Of a stretch of DNA of 8,706 nt, positions 1 to 6,415 are shown piece after piece (position 1 is the stretch's first letter; the number at the start of each line of letters is the position of its first letter). Where the stretch lies: the NCBI GenBank assembly GCA_964530915.1, contig CAZHCK010000098.1:1-8706 (forward strand), given 5' to 3'. Under the pieces are notes generated by a model. That model saw only the letters and a list, made by a program, of their open reading frames with translations. It was not told where the DNA came from and did no database searches. The translations under genes and the position numbers were made by a program. This stretch comes from Cloacibacterium sp964530915 (GTDB lineage Bacteria > Bacteroidota > Bacteroidia > Flavobacteriales > Weeksellaceae).

Positions 1-710
1 CTGGTGCACTGAAATTTTTAGAGGAAAAAAATATTTTTCCAGAAGTCATTTCAGGAACGAGTGCTGGTGCAATTGTTGGCGGATTGTATTCTTTTGGAAA
101 ATCTCCAGATGAGATTTTAGAATTTTTTAAATCGGTTTATTTTTTCAATTGGAAACATTTTACTTTGACTAAACCGGGATTTATCAATTCTGAAGTTTTT
201 AGATTGTACTTGAAACCCATTATTGGAGAAATTAAAATTAAGGATTTAAAATTAGAATTGCTGATTACAGCGACTGATTTGGTTCAAGGTGTTACGCATG
301 TTTTTGATGGAGACACTTATTTGCTTGATGCGATTATAGCTTCATGTTCGGTTCCTGGTTTGACCAGTCCTTTCCAAAAAGATGGAATGTTATTAAGTGA
401 TGGAGGAATTTTGAATAATTTTCCTTCAAATTTAATCAGAGAGAAATGTGAAAAACTAATTGGAGTATATGTTTCGCCACTTCAAGACATTGAAGGCAAA
501 CAACTCAATAGTATAAAAGCAGTTTCTACCAGAGCTTATGAATTGCTGAGCCATAGTGTAGAAAATAATAAATTTAGAGATTGTGACTGGTTTATTTCTC
601 CCAAAGAATTATCCAATTATGGAATGTTCGAGAGCAATAAAGCCAGAATGGACGAAATCTTTAAATTGGGTTACGACGAAGCAGTAAAAACTTTCCCCGA
701 AAATTTTTAA
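1..710 (+). CDS. Patatin-like phospholipase, 5' truncated by the window edge
   Basis: Serine lipid hydrolase of the patatin/RssA family, expected to cleave acyl esters of membrane lipids; the physiological substrate cannot be read from sequence. The frame starts at base 3 and gives 235 visible residues up to the TAA at 708-710. The nucleophile elbow GTSAG (GxSxG) is at 54-68 with the serine codon at 60-62, and the partner aspartate of the DGG motif (LLSDGGILNNFP) is at 399-401, so both members of the Ser-Asp dyad are present. The missing N-terminus would hold the glycine-rich oxyanion loop; judging from bacterial relatives of about 250-260 residues, some 15-25 residues are lost. The remaining part looks intact, with no frameshift. 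Its stop is 6 bases from the convergent stop of the lipid kinase gene. The family call is firm; a specific name is not justified. Confidence 0.9.
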   Translation, partial: GALKFLEEKNIFPEVISGTSAGAIVGGLYSFGKSPDEILEFFKSVYFFNWKHFTLTKPGFINSEVFRLYLKPIIGEIKIKDLKLELLITATDLVQGVTHVFDGDTYLLDAIIASCSVPGLTSPFQKDGMLLSDGGILNNFPSNLIREKCEKLIGVYVSPLQDIEGKQLNSIKAVSTRAYELLSHSVENNKFRDCDWFISPKELSNYGMFESNKARMDEIFKLGYDEAVKTFPENF

Positions 711-716
711 TATTTT

Positions 717-1070
717 CTAAAAAACATATTTCGAATAGACTAAAACTCCTGTAATTAAGGAAAGTAGAGTAGCCGTTACAACACTTGCGGCTGCTAAATC
801 TTTGATTAAACCTATTTTTTCATTGAAATGAGGTTCTATGAAATCACAAATTTTTTCAATGGCTGTATTGATGATTTCTGCAATGAGAACCAAAAAACAA
901 ACGATAAAAATTAAAACAGCGTCTGTAGAATTTAATTGAAAATAAACAATTAAAAATAAATTAATAACAAGTGCTAAAACTTCTAACTGAAAATTTCTTT
1001 CGGTTTTTAGCATCCAAAAAAGTCCTTTGAAAGCATAATAAACACTTTTGTAAAACGGAGGTCTTTTCAT
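717..1070 (-). CDS. DgkA-family membrane lipid kinase (diacylglycerol or undecaprenol kinase)
   Basis: Small integral membrane kinase that phosphorylates a lipid alcohol with ATP, either diacylglycerol (lipid recycling) or undecaprenol (cell-wall carrier supply). From the ATG at 1070 it has 117 residues, close to the 121 of E. coli DgkA, and the key residues line up with a constant offset of four: E24, E65, N68, E72, K90 and D91 match E. coli E28, E69, N72, E76, K94 and D95. The signature is EIINTAIEKICD (65-76) and the KDLAAAS box follows at 90-96. Three hydrophobic segments (about 27-46, 49-70 and 94-113) fit the three-helix fold. A TTG two codons upstream is in frame, but the ATG is preferred because it overlaps the upstream peptidase stop in TAATG, the usual sign of translational coupling. 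Sequence does not separate the two substrates, so no symbol is given. Confidence 0.9.
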   Translation of the reverse strand: MKRPPFYKSVYYAFKGLFWMLKTERNFQLEVLALVINLFLIVYFQLNSTDAVLIFIVCFLVLIAEIINTAIEKICDFIEPHFNEKIGLIKDLAAASVVTATLLSLITGVLVYSKYVF

Positions 1071-2434
1071 TACCAATTTTTATCAACCATGTAAATAAGT
1101 TGTGTCATAACAACAGCTCCTAACAATAATTCTCTGCGATTTACTTTTTCGAAAGTGTCTTCTGGAGTATGATGAATGTCAAAATATCTTTGTGAATCTG
1201 TTACCAATCCAGAGGCAGGAATTTTAAGTTCTCTAAGAGGTTCTATGTCTACGCCAGAATGATCTCCTGCAAATTCATAAATTCCGTATGGGTTAAAAAG
1301 TTTTTCCCAAGATTTCATAGATTTGGCTTTATCAGGATGCATTCCTAAGCTAAAACTTCTCGGCGTAAAACCTCCACTGTCACTTTCTAGGGCAAAAATG
1401 TGTGGTTCTTCAGATTTTTTTACCGTTTCCATGTACGTTCTGCCGCCTCTAACACCATTTTCTTCATTGGCAAAACAAACAACCCTTATGGTATGATTAT
1501 TTTTGAGTTTTAAATTTTTGAAAGTTCTCAGTACTTCTATGCTTTGAACAATTCCAGCACCATCATCATGAGCGCCTTCACCTACATCCCAAGAATCAAG
1601 ATGTGCACCTACTACAATTACTTTTTCGTCTGAATTTCCTTTGATTTCGCCAATGACAGATTTGGTCATCATTTGACCATTCATTCCACAATTAGAATTG
1701 AGAACAGCTTGAACTTTTTGTTTTTTGAGTAAAATTTCTTCTAAATAATCCGCAGATTCTGCACCGATGGCTACCGCAGGAATTTTAGGGATTCCGTCTT
1801 CGTAACGAGTAGAACCAGTATGAGGAACATCGTCAAAAGAAGAAGTGAGAGAACGAATGATTACTGCTTTTCCGCCTTTTTTTGCTACTTCAGATGGAGT
1901 AACTCTTCTGTATTTTCCGGCATCTCCGTAAGCTTGTCCTGTTACCACAAATTCTTGTTTAAAGGCATAGTTAAAAAACACAATTTTATCTTTTACGGCG
2001 TAATCTGGTAGTTTTTCGAAATCTTCTAAAGTTTTTACTAAAATCACTTCGCCTTCCAAATCTTTACCTTTGGTTCCTTCGGAATTGCCTAAAGAAAGCA
2101 TTTTTACTTCTTTCCATTTTCCGTGATTCACTCTTAACTTTAAAGATTCGTCACCACGAGTCCAAACGTTTACCATTACAGGTTGAAACCAAACTTGATC
2201 TGCACCAGCTTCTAGCAATTTTTTCATCGCCCAGTCTGCAGATTTTTCGTAATTACTGCTTCCTGATAATCTACTGCCAATATCTTTGGTTAATTCTCTT
2301 AGGTCTTCATAAGATTTACCATTGACCAAAATTTCGTCTGAAATTTTCTTGAATTGAAGAGAATCTTGTTTAAAATTTTGAGACCAAAAAAATCCGCCCA
2401 AAAAGAGCGGAAGTATGTAAAGTAGTTTCTTCAT
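1070..2434 (-). CDS. Secreted M28 family zinc peptidase, carboxypeptidase Q-like
   Basis: Di-zinc exopeptidase of family M28, resembling plasma glutamate carboxypeptidase (CPQ), expected to trim peptides outside the inner membrane. It has 454 residues. Residues 1-19 (MKKLLYILPLFLGGFFWSQ) form a signal peptide without a lipobox cysteine, so the product is probably periplasmic or secreted. A protease-associated-like insert spans about 120-240. The catalytic domain carries the full set: H278 and D280 in AHLDSWD, bridging D290 in AHDDGAG, catalytic E324 and ligand E325 in ANEENG, D352 in ESDSGG and H422 in HHTPEDT. The 12-residue H278-D290 spacing equals that of human CPQ. An in-frame start at 2554 would put 40 unsuitable residues before the signal peptide and overlap DUF1015, so ATG 2434 is chosen. 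It follows DUF1015 by 59 bases and overlaps the lipid kinase by one base. Confidence 0.92.
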   Translation of the reverse strand: MKKLLYILPLFLGGFFWSQNFKQDSLQFKKISDEILVNGKSYEDLRELTKDIGSRLSGSSNYEKSADWAMKKLLEAGADQVWFQPVMVNVWTRGDESLKLRVNHGKWKEVKMLSLGNSEGTKGKDLEGEVILVKTLEDFEKLPDYAVKDKIVFFNYAFKQEFVVTGQAYGDAGKYRRVTPSEVAKKGGKAVIIRSLTSSFDDVPHTGSTRYEDGIPKIPAVAIGAESADYLEEILLKKQKVQAVLNSNCGMNGQMMTKSVIGEIKGNSDEKVIVVGAHLDSWDVGEGAHDDGAGIVQSIEVLRTFKNLKLKNNHTIRVVCFANEENGVRGGRTYMETVKKSEEPHIFALESDSGGFTPRSFSLGMHPDKAKSMKSWEKLFNPYGIYEFAGDHSGVDIEPLRELKIPASGLVTDSQRYFDIHHTPEDTFEKVNRRELLLGAVVMTQLIYMVDKNW

Positions 2435-2457
2435 GTTCTGATTTCTTTTTGGAAATC

Positions 2458-2488
2458 TAAAAGTACTATTTTTTTGTAATAAATCAAG
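2458..2488 (-). promoter_or_regulatory. Candidate promoter of the M28 peptidase gene
   Basis: Read on the minus strand, TTG (2487-2485) is followed after 19 bases by TACTTTTA (2465-2458), one base off the Bacteroidota -7 box TAnnTTTG at a spacing within the known range. The start site would lie about 15-20 bases before the ATG at 2434. If active, the peptidase-kinase pair can be transcribed apart from the serine genes. AT-rich sequence makes chance matches common. Confidence 0.35.
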
Positions 2489-2493
2489 AAAAA

Positions 2494-3744
2494 TTACCAA
2501 TCCATGTCGTACATTAACAGTGCAGTAACCAATTTTGGCTCTATGTAAGTACATTTTGGAGGCATTTGCAAATTCTGATTCGCGAGTTTGGTAATATCAT
2601 TAAAACTTACTGGAAACAATCCAAAGCCAACGGAATAATCGCCAGAATCTACTTGTTCTTTAAGCTTGATGATACCTTCAATATTAGAATTTCCTTTTAC
2701 AAAATTCATTTTGCTGTTTTCTTCTTCCTCATAATCATTAATACCGAGAATAGGTTTGAAGATGTATTTATCTAATAAATGATGGTCTACATTATCTAAT
2801 CCTTGGTCTAAATCTCTGAGATTATGTTTTACGTGCAGTGAATAGAATTTACCACCCAAATACATAGAAATGTGGAATTTTTGTGAAGGATAGTAAGCGT
2901 TTTCACCTTTTTCGTGAATAAGGAAGTTTTCTGATACTTTTTGTAAAAATTCTTCTTCAGAATTTCCGTTTAGGTCTTTTACAACTCTGTTATAGTCATT
3001 AATTTTAATCGATTGACTAGAAACAATAAAACTGAAAACAAAATTATAAGGTTCATTGCCATTATGTCTTTTGTTTTTTTCTTTGTGTTTTTGAGCGTAT
3101 AAAGCTGCAGAAGCTATTCTGTGGTGACCATCTGCTACATAAAAAGAATCAATTTGATCTATTACTTCTTTAAATTGCTGAAGTTTTAGACGATTGTCTA
3201 TTCTCCAAACTTTATGTCTTACTCCAGTTTCGTCTGTATGATTAATGATGGGAACGTTTTTTTCTTCGTGATTCATCAGTAATTCTATTTTAGAATTAGC
3301 CTGATAGGTAAGAAGAACTGGTTCTGCTTGAAGTGAAACTTTCTCTAAGAAATGAGCGAGTTTTTCTTTTTTATAAGTAAGGGTAGATTCATGTTTTTTG
3401 ATTTTTCCGTTCCAGAAATCTTCCACACTTGTCAATCCTAATAATCCTCTGAAAACAGATTTATTGGGTAAAATTTGTTCATACAAATAATAAGAAGAGC
3501 TGTCTTGAAGAAGTTTATTGTCGCCCAACATTTCTTCGTAATTGCTTCTTACTTTTCGTAGATTTCTATCAACATCTTTCGATTTGCTGCATACATATGG
3601 TTTAATCATCTGTATGTAAGAAGAGTCTTCCGTCGCTTTTTTATTGATTTCTTCCTGCGTAAAATTATCCAAAGGATGAGTTGGGAATTTATCAATATAA
3701 TCAGGGTGCGGTCTAACTCCTCTAAATGGTTTAAAAACTGGCAT
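2494..3744 (-). CDS. DUF1015 family protein
   Basis: Cytoplasmic protein of 416 residues with no signal peptide or membrane segment. It is recognised as DUF1015 by its N-terminus (MPVFKPFRGVRPHPDY), the central ADGHHR motif at 204-209 and the C-terminal MPPKCTYIEPKLVTALL (394-410). The length is normal for the family and the reading frame is intact. The biochemical function is not established. It lies 74 bases downstream of serA in the same direction, an association I recall as common in Bacteroidota, so a role in serine or phosphoserine metabolism is a fair inference. The DGHHR-type motif recalls the GxHR-like loops of the ParB/sulfiredoxin/serine-kinase fold, but this is a guess from a short motif. 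The ATG at 3744 is preceded by an A/T-rich leader without a Shine-Dalgarno site. The family call is firm; the function is open. Confidence 0.88.
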   Translation of the reverse strand: MPVFKPFRGVRPHPDYIDKFPTHPLDNFTQEEINKKATEDSSYIQMIKPYVCSKSKDVDRNLRKVRSNYEEMLGDNKLLQDSSSYYLYEQILPNKSVFRGLLGLTSVEDFWNGKIKKHESTLTYKKEKLAHFLEKVSLQAEPVLLTYQANSKIELLMNHEEKNVPIINHTDETGVRHKVWRIDNRLKLQQFKEVIDQIDSFYVADGHHRIASAALYAQKHKEKNKRHNGNEPYNFVFSFIVSSQSIKINDYNRVVKDLNGNSEEEFLQKVSENFLIHEKGENAYYPSQKFHISMYLGGKFYSLHVKHNLRDLDQGLDNVDHHLLDKYIFKPILGINDYEEEENSKMNFVKGNSNIEGIIKLKEQVDSGDYSVGFGLFPVSFNDITKLANQNLQMPPKCTYIEPKLVTALLMYDMDW

Positions 3745-3818
3745 GTTCTACGTTTAATTAATTTGAGGTTTTATATAGTTTAATTTTTTAAATTTTGCGA
3801 ATATAATAAATTTTTAAA

Positions 3819-4778
3819 TTATATAAGTTTTTGTAAGTCAATAATTTGTTGTGCTAATTCTGTTCCTATTCTTTCTTGGGCTTCTAAAGTGCTTCCACCA
3901 ACATGCGGAGAAAGCGAAAGCGAAGGATTCATCAGAATCTGAATTTCTGGTTTTGGTTCGGTTTCGAAAACATCTAGAGCAGCTCCCGCAACTTTTTTAT
4001 TTTCTATATAATCAATGAGTGTTACTTCATTTATTACACCACCTTTTGCTGTATTTACAATGAAAACGCCATCTTTCATCATTTCAAATTCTGGCGTATC
4101 TATTATATATTCACTAGTTTCTGATGTATTGATGCTGATGAAATCTGCTTCTTTTAGAAACGCTTCCATATCTTGAATAGAAGTGAATTCAAAATCAATA
4201 GCTCTTCCGTCAAAAAATTCTAAAGAAACTGTATCTGTTTTAGGTTTTCTGGTGTAGAAAATAATTTTCATTCCAAGACCAATTCCTATTTTGGCAACTT
4301 CTTTTCCGATGTTACCAAAACCAATAATTCCTAGCGTTTTGCCTGAAAGTTCTGTTGCTTTTTCGTAAGATTTTTTGAGAAACGCAAATTTAGTATCACC
4401 TTCTAAAGGCATATTTCTATTAGAATCGTGCAAAAATCTAATTAAAGTCAAAAAGTGCGCAAAAACCAATTCGGCTACAGATTTAGCAAAAGCGTTTGGA
4501 GTATTAATGACGAAGATTCCTTTAGATTTGGCGTATTCTACTTCTATATTATCCATTGATTCGCCACCTTTTCCTACAATTTTCAAACTCGGACAAGCAT
4601 CTATAAGTTCTTTGGTTACTTGTGTTGCGTTTTTTAACAATAAAACTTCTACTTGGTTTTCATTGATAAAAGGAATGAGGTGTTCCTGAGAAACTCTGTT
4701 GTCAAGAAGATTTAATCCAGCTTCTTTCAAAACTTTTTCACCAGAATTTGAAATACCGTCGTTTGCTAAAATTTTCAT
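3819..4778 (-). CDS. serA: D-3-phosphoglycerate dehydrogenase-like protein, short ACT-less type, with Arg-to-Lys substitutions
   Basis: Member of the D-2-hydroxyacid dehydrogenase family, expected to oxidise 3-phosphoglycerate to 3-phosphohydroxypyruvate, the first step of serine synthesis. It has 319 residues. The Rossmann loop GFGNIG is at 153-158, catalytic Glu is E274 (DVFETEP) and catalytic His is H292 (SPHVGGST). It ends right after the catalytic core, so there is no ACT or regulatory domain and the usual serine feedback through ACT is not expected. Three positions that are usually arginine are lysine: K49 (LLKNATQ, usually RSxT), K70 (GKGGES, usually GRxG) and K245 (NTAKGG, usually the catalytic Arg). 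The end of the second beta strand reads FYTRKPK instead of ending in an acidic residue. The 15-base gap after serC supports SerA, but another D-2-hydroxyacid substrate cannot be excluded. Confidence 0.8.
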   Translation of the reverse strand: MKILANDGISNSGEKVLKEAGLNLLDNRVSQEHLIPFINENQVEVLLLKNATQVTKELIDACPSLKIVGKGGESMDNIEVEYAKSKGIFVINTPNAFAKSVAELVFAHFLTLIRFLHDSNRNMPLEGDTKFAFLKKSYEKATELSGKTLGIIGFGNIGKEVAKIGIGLGMKIIFYTRKPKTDTVSLEFFDGRAIDFEFTSIQDMEAFLKEADFISINTSETSEYIIDTPEFEMMKDGVFIVNTAKGGVINEVTLIDYIENKKVAGAALDVFETEPKPEIQILMNPSLSLSPHVGGSTLEAQERIGTELAQQIIDLQKLI

Positions 4779-4793
4779 ATTTTTCTTTAGATT

Positions 4794-5849
4794 TTAAATA
4801 GATTTCATAACATCTACCAAAACCTGTACGCTTTCTATTGGTAATGCATTGTAAAGACTTGCTCTGTAACCACCTAAACTTCTGTGTCCGTTTAATCCAT
4901 TGATTCCAGCAGCTTTCCAAGCGTTATCAAAAGTTTCTTTTTTAGATTCATCTGTAATTTTAAATGAAACATTCATTAAACTTCTATCTTCTGGAACGCA
5001 GAAACATTCAAATAATGGATTTCTGTCTATCTCATCATAAAGTAGTTTTGCTTTAGCAATATTTCTTTCTTCTGCAGCTGCTATTCCGCCATTATTTTCT
5101 AACCATTGTAGGGTAAGTAGTGAAGCGTAAACTGCAAAAACTGGCGGCGTATTAAACATAGATTCTTTCGCTACATGTTGAGCGTAATCTAAGTATGAAG
5201 GAATAACTCTTCCTGATTTTCCTAGAATTTCTTTTTTTACCACTACAAGAGTCGTTCCAGCTGGTCCCATATTTTTTTGAGCTCCTGCATAGATTAGGTC
5301 AAATTTAGAATAATCAATCACTCTAGAAAAAATATCAGAGCTCATGTCAGAAACCATTAAAGTATTGGCTTTTGGGAAATCTTTGATTTGAGTTCCATAA
5401 ATGGTATTGTTAGAAGTGCAGTGGAAATAATCATATTCTGCACCTACTTCTTCAATTTTTGGAATGTAAGAGTAGTTTTCTTCCTTAGAAGAACCGATTA
5501 TATCTACTGATCCTAATTTTTTGGCTTCTTTAATTGCATTAGCAGCCCAGTTTCCAGAATCTAAATAGGCAGCTTTTCCGTTTTCTTTCATCAAGTTAAA
5601 AGGAACCATCGCAAATTGTAAACTTGCGCCACCACCTAAAAATAAAACATCATAGTCATCATTCAGATTCATTAATCTTTTTACGATGGCTCTGGCTTCG
5701 TCCATTACTGCGATAAAGTCTTTGCTACGGTGAGATATTTCTAAGATAGAAAGTCCCATTCCGTTAAAGTCTAAAATCGCTTCTGCTGATTTTTGGAAAA
5801 CTTCTTGAGGGAGAATGCAAGGTCCTGCACTGAAATTATGTTTTTTCAT
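4794..5849 (-). CDS. serC: Phosphoserine aminotransferase
   Basis: PLP-dependent class V aminotransferase that converts 3-phosphohydroxypyruvate and glutamate to O-phosphoserine, the second step of serine synthesis; SerC enzymes may also act on the analogous intermediate of PLP synthesis. It has 351 residues against 362 in E. coli. Visible features are HNFSAGPCILP at the N-terminus, ISHRSKDF (38-45, substrate-binding R41), GGGASLQF (72-79, phosphate of PLP), D168 in VSDMSSD, the Schiff-base lysine K192 in AGAQKNMGPAG, NTPPVFAVY (233-241) and GHRSLGGYRASLYNA (321-335). The ATG at 5849 gives the standard MKKHNFSAGP start; an in-frame ATG at 5900 lies in the loop of a terminator hairpin and is rejected. 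serA follows after 15 bases, so the two are surely one transcription unit. The terminator just upstream separates serC from the ferredoxin. No clear -7 box is visible in 5850-5884. Confidence 0.97.
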   Translation of the reverse strand: MKKHNFSAGPCILPQEVFQKSAEAILDFNGMGLSILEISHRSKDFIAVMDEARAIVKRLMNLNDDYDVLFLGGGASLQFAMVPFNLMKENGKAAYLDSGNWAANAIKEAKKLGSVDIIGSSKEENYSYIPKIEEVGAEYDYFHCTSNNTIYGTQIKDFPKANTLMVSDMSSDIFSRVIDYSKFDLIYAGAQKNMGPAGTTLVVVKKEILGKSGRVIPSYLDYAQHVAKESMFNTPPVFAVYASLLTLQWLENNGGIAAAEERNIAKAKLLYDEIDRNPLFECFCVPEDRSLMNVSFKITDESKKETFDNAWKAAGINGLNGHRSLGGYRASLYNALPIESVQVLVDVMKSI

Positions 5850-5884
5850 ATTTTTATTGAGAATGATTGTAAGTTTATTGAAAC

Positions 5885-5922
5885 AAAAAATCCCGCTCAT
5901 GCAGAATGAAGCGGGATTTTTT
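5885..5922 (-). terminator. Rho-independent terminator after the ferredoxin gene
   Basis: An uninterrupted 13-bp inverted repeat has arms 5885-5897 and 5910-5922 with the core ATCCCGCT/AGCGGGAT and A/T runs on both sides. The 12-base loop can pair further through CAT (5898-5900) and ATG (5906-5908). Read on the minus strand it starts 6 bases after the ferredoxin stop and ends in a run of six T, so it should end that transcript before serC. The symmetric A/T tracts would also let it stop plus-strand readthrough. Confidence 0.9.
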
Positions 5923-5928
5923 TAATTT

Positions 5929-6279
5929 TTATTCGCCGTGTAAAAATGCTTTTTTGCCTAAAAGTTCTGCGTCTGTTTCTACATGGTTGTCATCTGGGAC
6001 ACAACAGTCTACCGGACAAACCGCAGCGCATTGTGGTTCTTCGTGGAAACCTTTACATTCGGTACACTTATCTGGAACAATGTAGTAAACATCATCACTT
6101 ACAGGTCTTTGAGGAGCATTAGCATCCATTGTTAAACCCGATTTCAAAGTTACGGTTCCTTTTAAACTGGTTCCGTCTGAAGCTTTCCAGTCTACAGCTC
6201 CTTCATAAATCGCGTTATTAGGGCATTCTGGTTCGCAAGCTCCACAATTAATACATTCGTCTGTTATTATAATAGCCAT
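5929..6279 (-). CDS. 4Fe-4S dicluster ferredoxin
   Basis: Small cytoplasmic electron carrier of 116 residues with two [4Fe-4S] sites. Cluster motif one is C9-x2-C12-x2-C15-x3-C19-P (CINCGACEPECP). Motif two is C72-x2-C75-x8-C84-x3-C88-P; the eight-residue insert between its second and third cysteines marks the Allochromatium/YfhL-like ferredoxin type. The two motifs are separated by about 52 residues, longer than in minimal bacterial ferredoxins, and a further cysteine pair, C92-C93, follows the second motif. The ATG at 6279 opens directly into MAIIITDECINCG. It is a single-gene unit, ended by the hairpin at 5885-5922 and divergent from the acyl-CoA reductase across 136 bases. Its redox partner is unknown; the neighbouring reductase is one possibility but LuxC-type enzymes normally use NADPH. 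Confidence 0.93.
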   Translation of the reverse strand: MAIIITDECINCGACEPECPNNAIYEGAVDWKASDGTSLKGTVTLKSGLTMDANAPQRPVSDDVYYIVPDKCTECKGFHEEPQCAAVCPVDCCVPDDNHVETDAELLGKKAFLHGE

Positions 6280-6305
6280 TGCTAGGTATTTTTTTTAAAT
6301 TTGCA

Positions 6306-6337
6306 CAAAATTAGTAAATTTCAGTTGATTTGGAAAA
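6306..6337 (-). promoter_or_regulatory. Candidate promoter of the ferredoxin gene
   Basis: On the minus strand TAATTTTG (6313-6306) matches the Bacteroidota -7 consensus TAnnTTTG exactly. The -33 position, 19-20 bases upstream, reads TTTT/TTTC (6337-6333) rather than TTTG, so only half of the promoter is strong. The transcript would start about 20 bases before the ATG. A second exact -7 match, TATTTTTG, lies further up at 6396-6389 and would give a leader of about 100 bases. Confidence 0.45.
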
Positions 6338-6363
6338 GTTTTGCATGGTAAAACTTATCTTTT
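6329..6363 (+). promoter_or_regulatory. Weak candidate promoter of the acyl-CoA reductase gene
   Basis: TTTG (6329-6332), a 23-base spacer and TATCTTTT (6356-6363) approximate the Bacteroidota promoter at the long end of its spacing range. It would overlap the ferredoxin promoter on the opposite strand. TAATTTTT at 6370-6377 is an alternative -7 box but has no TTG at the right distance. In such AT-rich sequence either could be chance. Confidence 0.25.
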
Positions 6364-6415
6364 TTGAGGTAATTTTTAATAATAAGTGCAAAAATAATAG
6401 GATTAAATAAATAAA

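Noticed and set aside
84..710. TTG at 84 as the start of the patatin-like gene
   Set aside because: It would cut off the GTSAG nucleophile motif at 54-68, and the frame is open to the window edge; the gene is simply truncated at its 5' end.
699..717. Inverted repeat GAAAAT/ATTTTC between the convergent patatin and lipid kinase stops
   Set aside because: Only a 6-bp AT-rich stem without a GC core; too weak to call a terminator compared with the two clear hairpins in the window.
1820..2011. Plus-strand open frame inside the M28 peptidase gene
   Set aside because: Antisense shadow of a strongly conserved catalytic gene, with no motif.
2434..2554. A start at 2554 for the M28 peptidase
   Set aside because: It would overlap DUF1015 by about 60 bases and bury the clear signal peptide that starts at 2434.
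4375..4689. Plus-strand open frame of 104 codons inside serA
   Set aside because: It is antisense to a well-conserved gene, has no recognisable motif and begins without a plausible leader.
5847..5900. Upstream ATG (5900-5898) as the start of serC
   Set aside because: It lies inside the loop of the ferredoxin terminator and adds 17 residues before the standard MKKHNFSAGP start of SerC.
6300..6392. TTTGCAC (6300-6306) and inverted GTGCAAA (6386-6392), with TTTGCA at 6340-6345, as a possible operator set
   Set aside because: TTTGC is expected around Bacteroidota -7 boxes and recurs at 8564-8568; spacing is wide and no repeat exceeds 7 bases, so chance or promoter sequence explains it.
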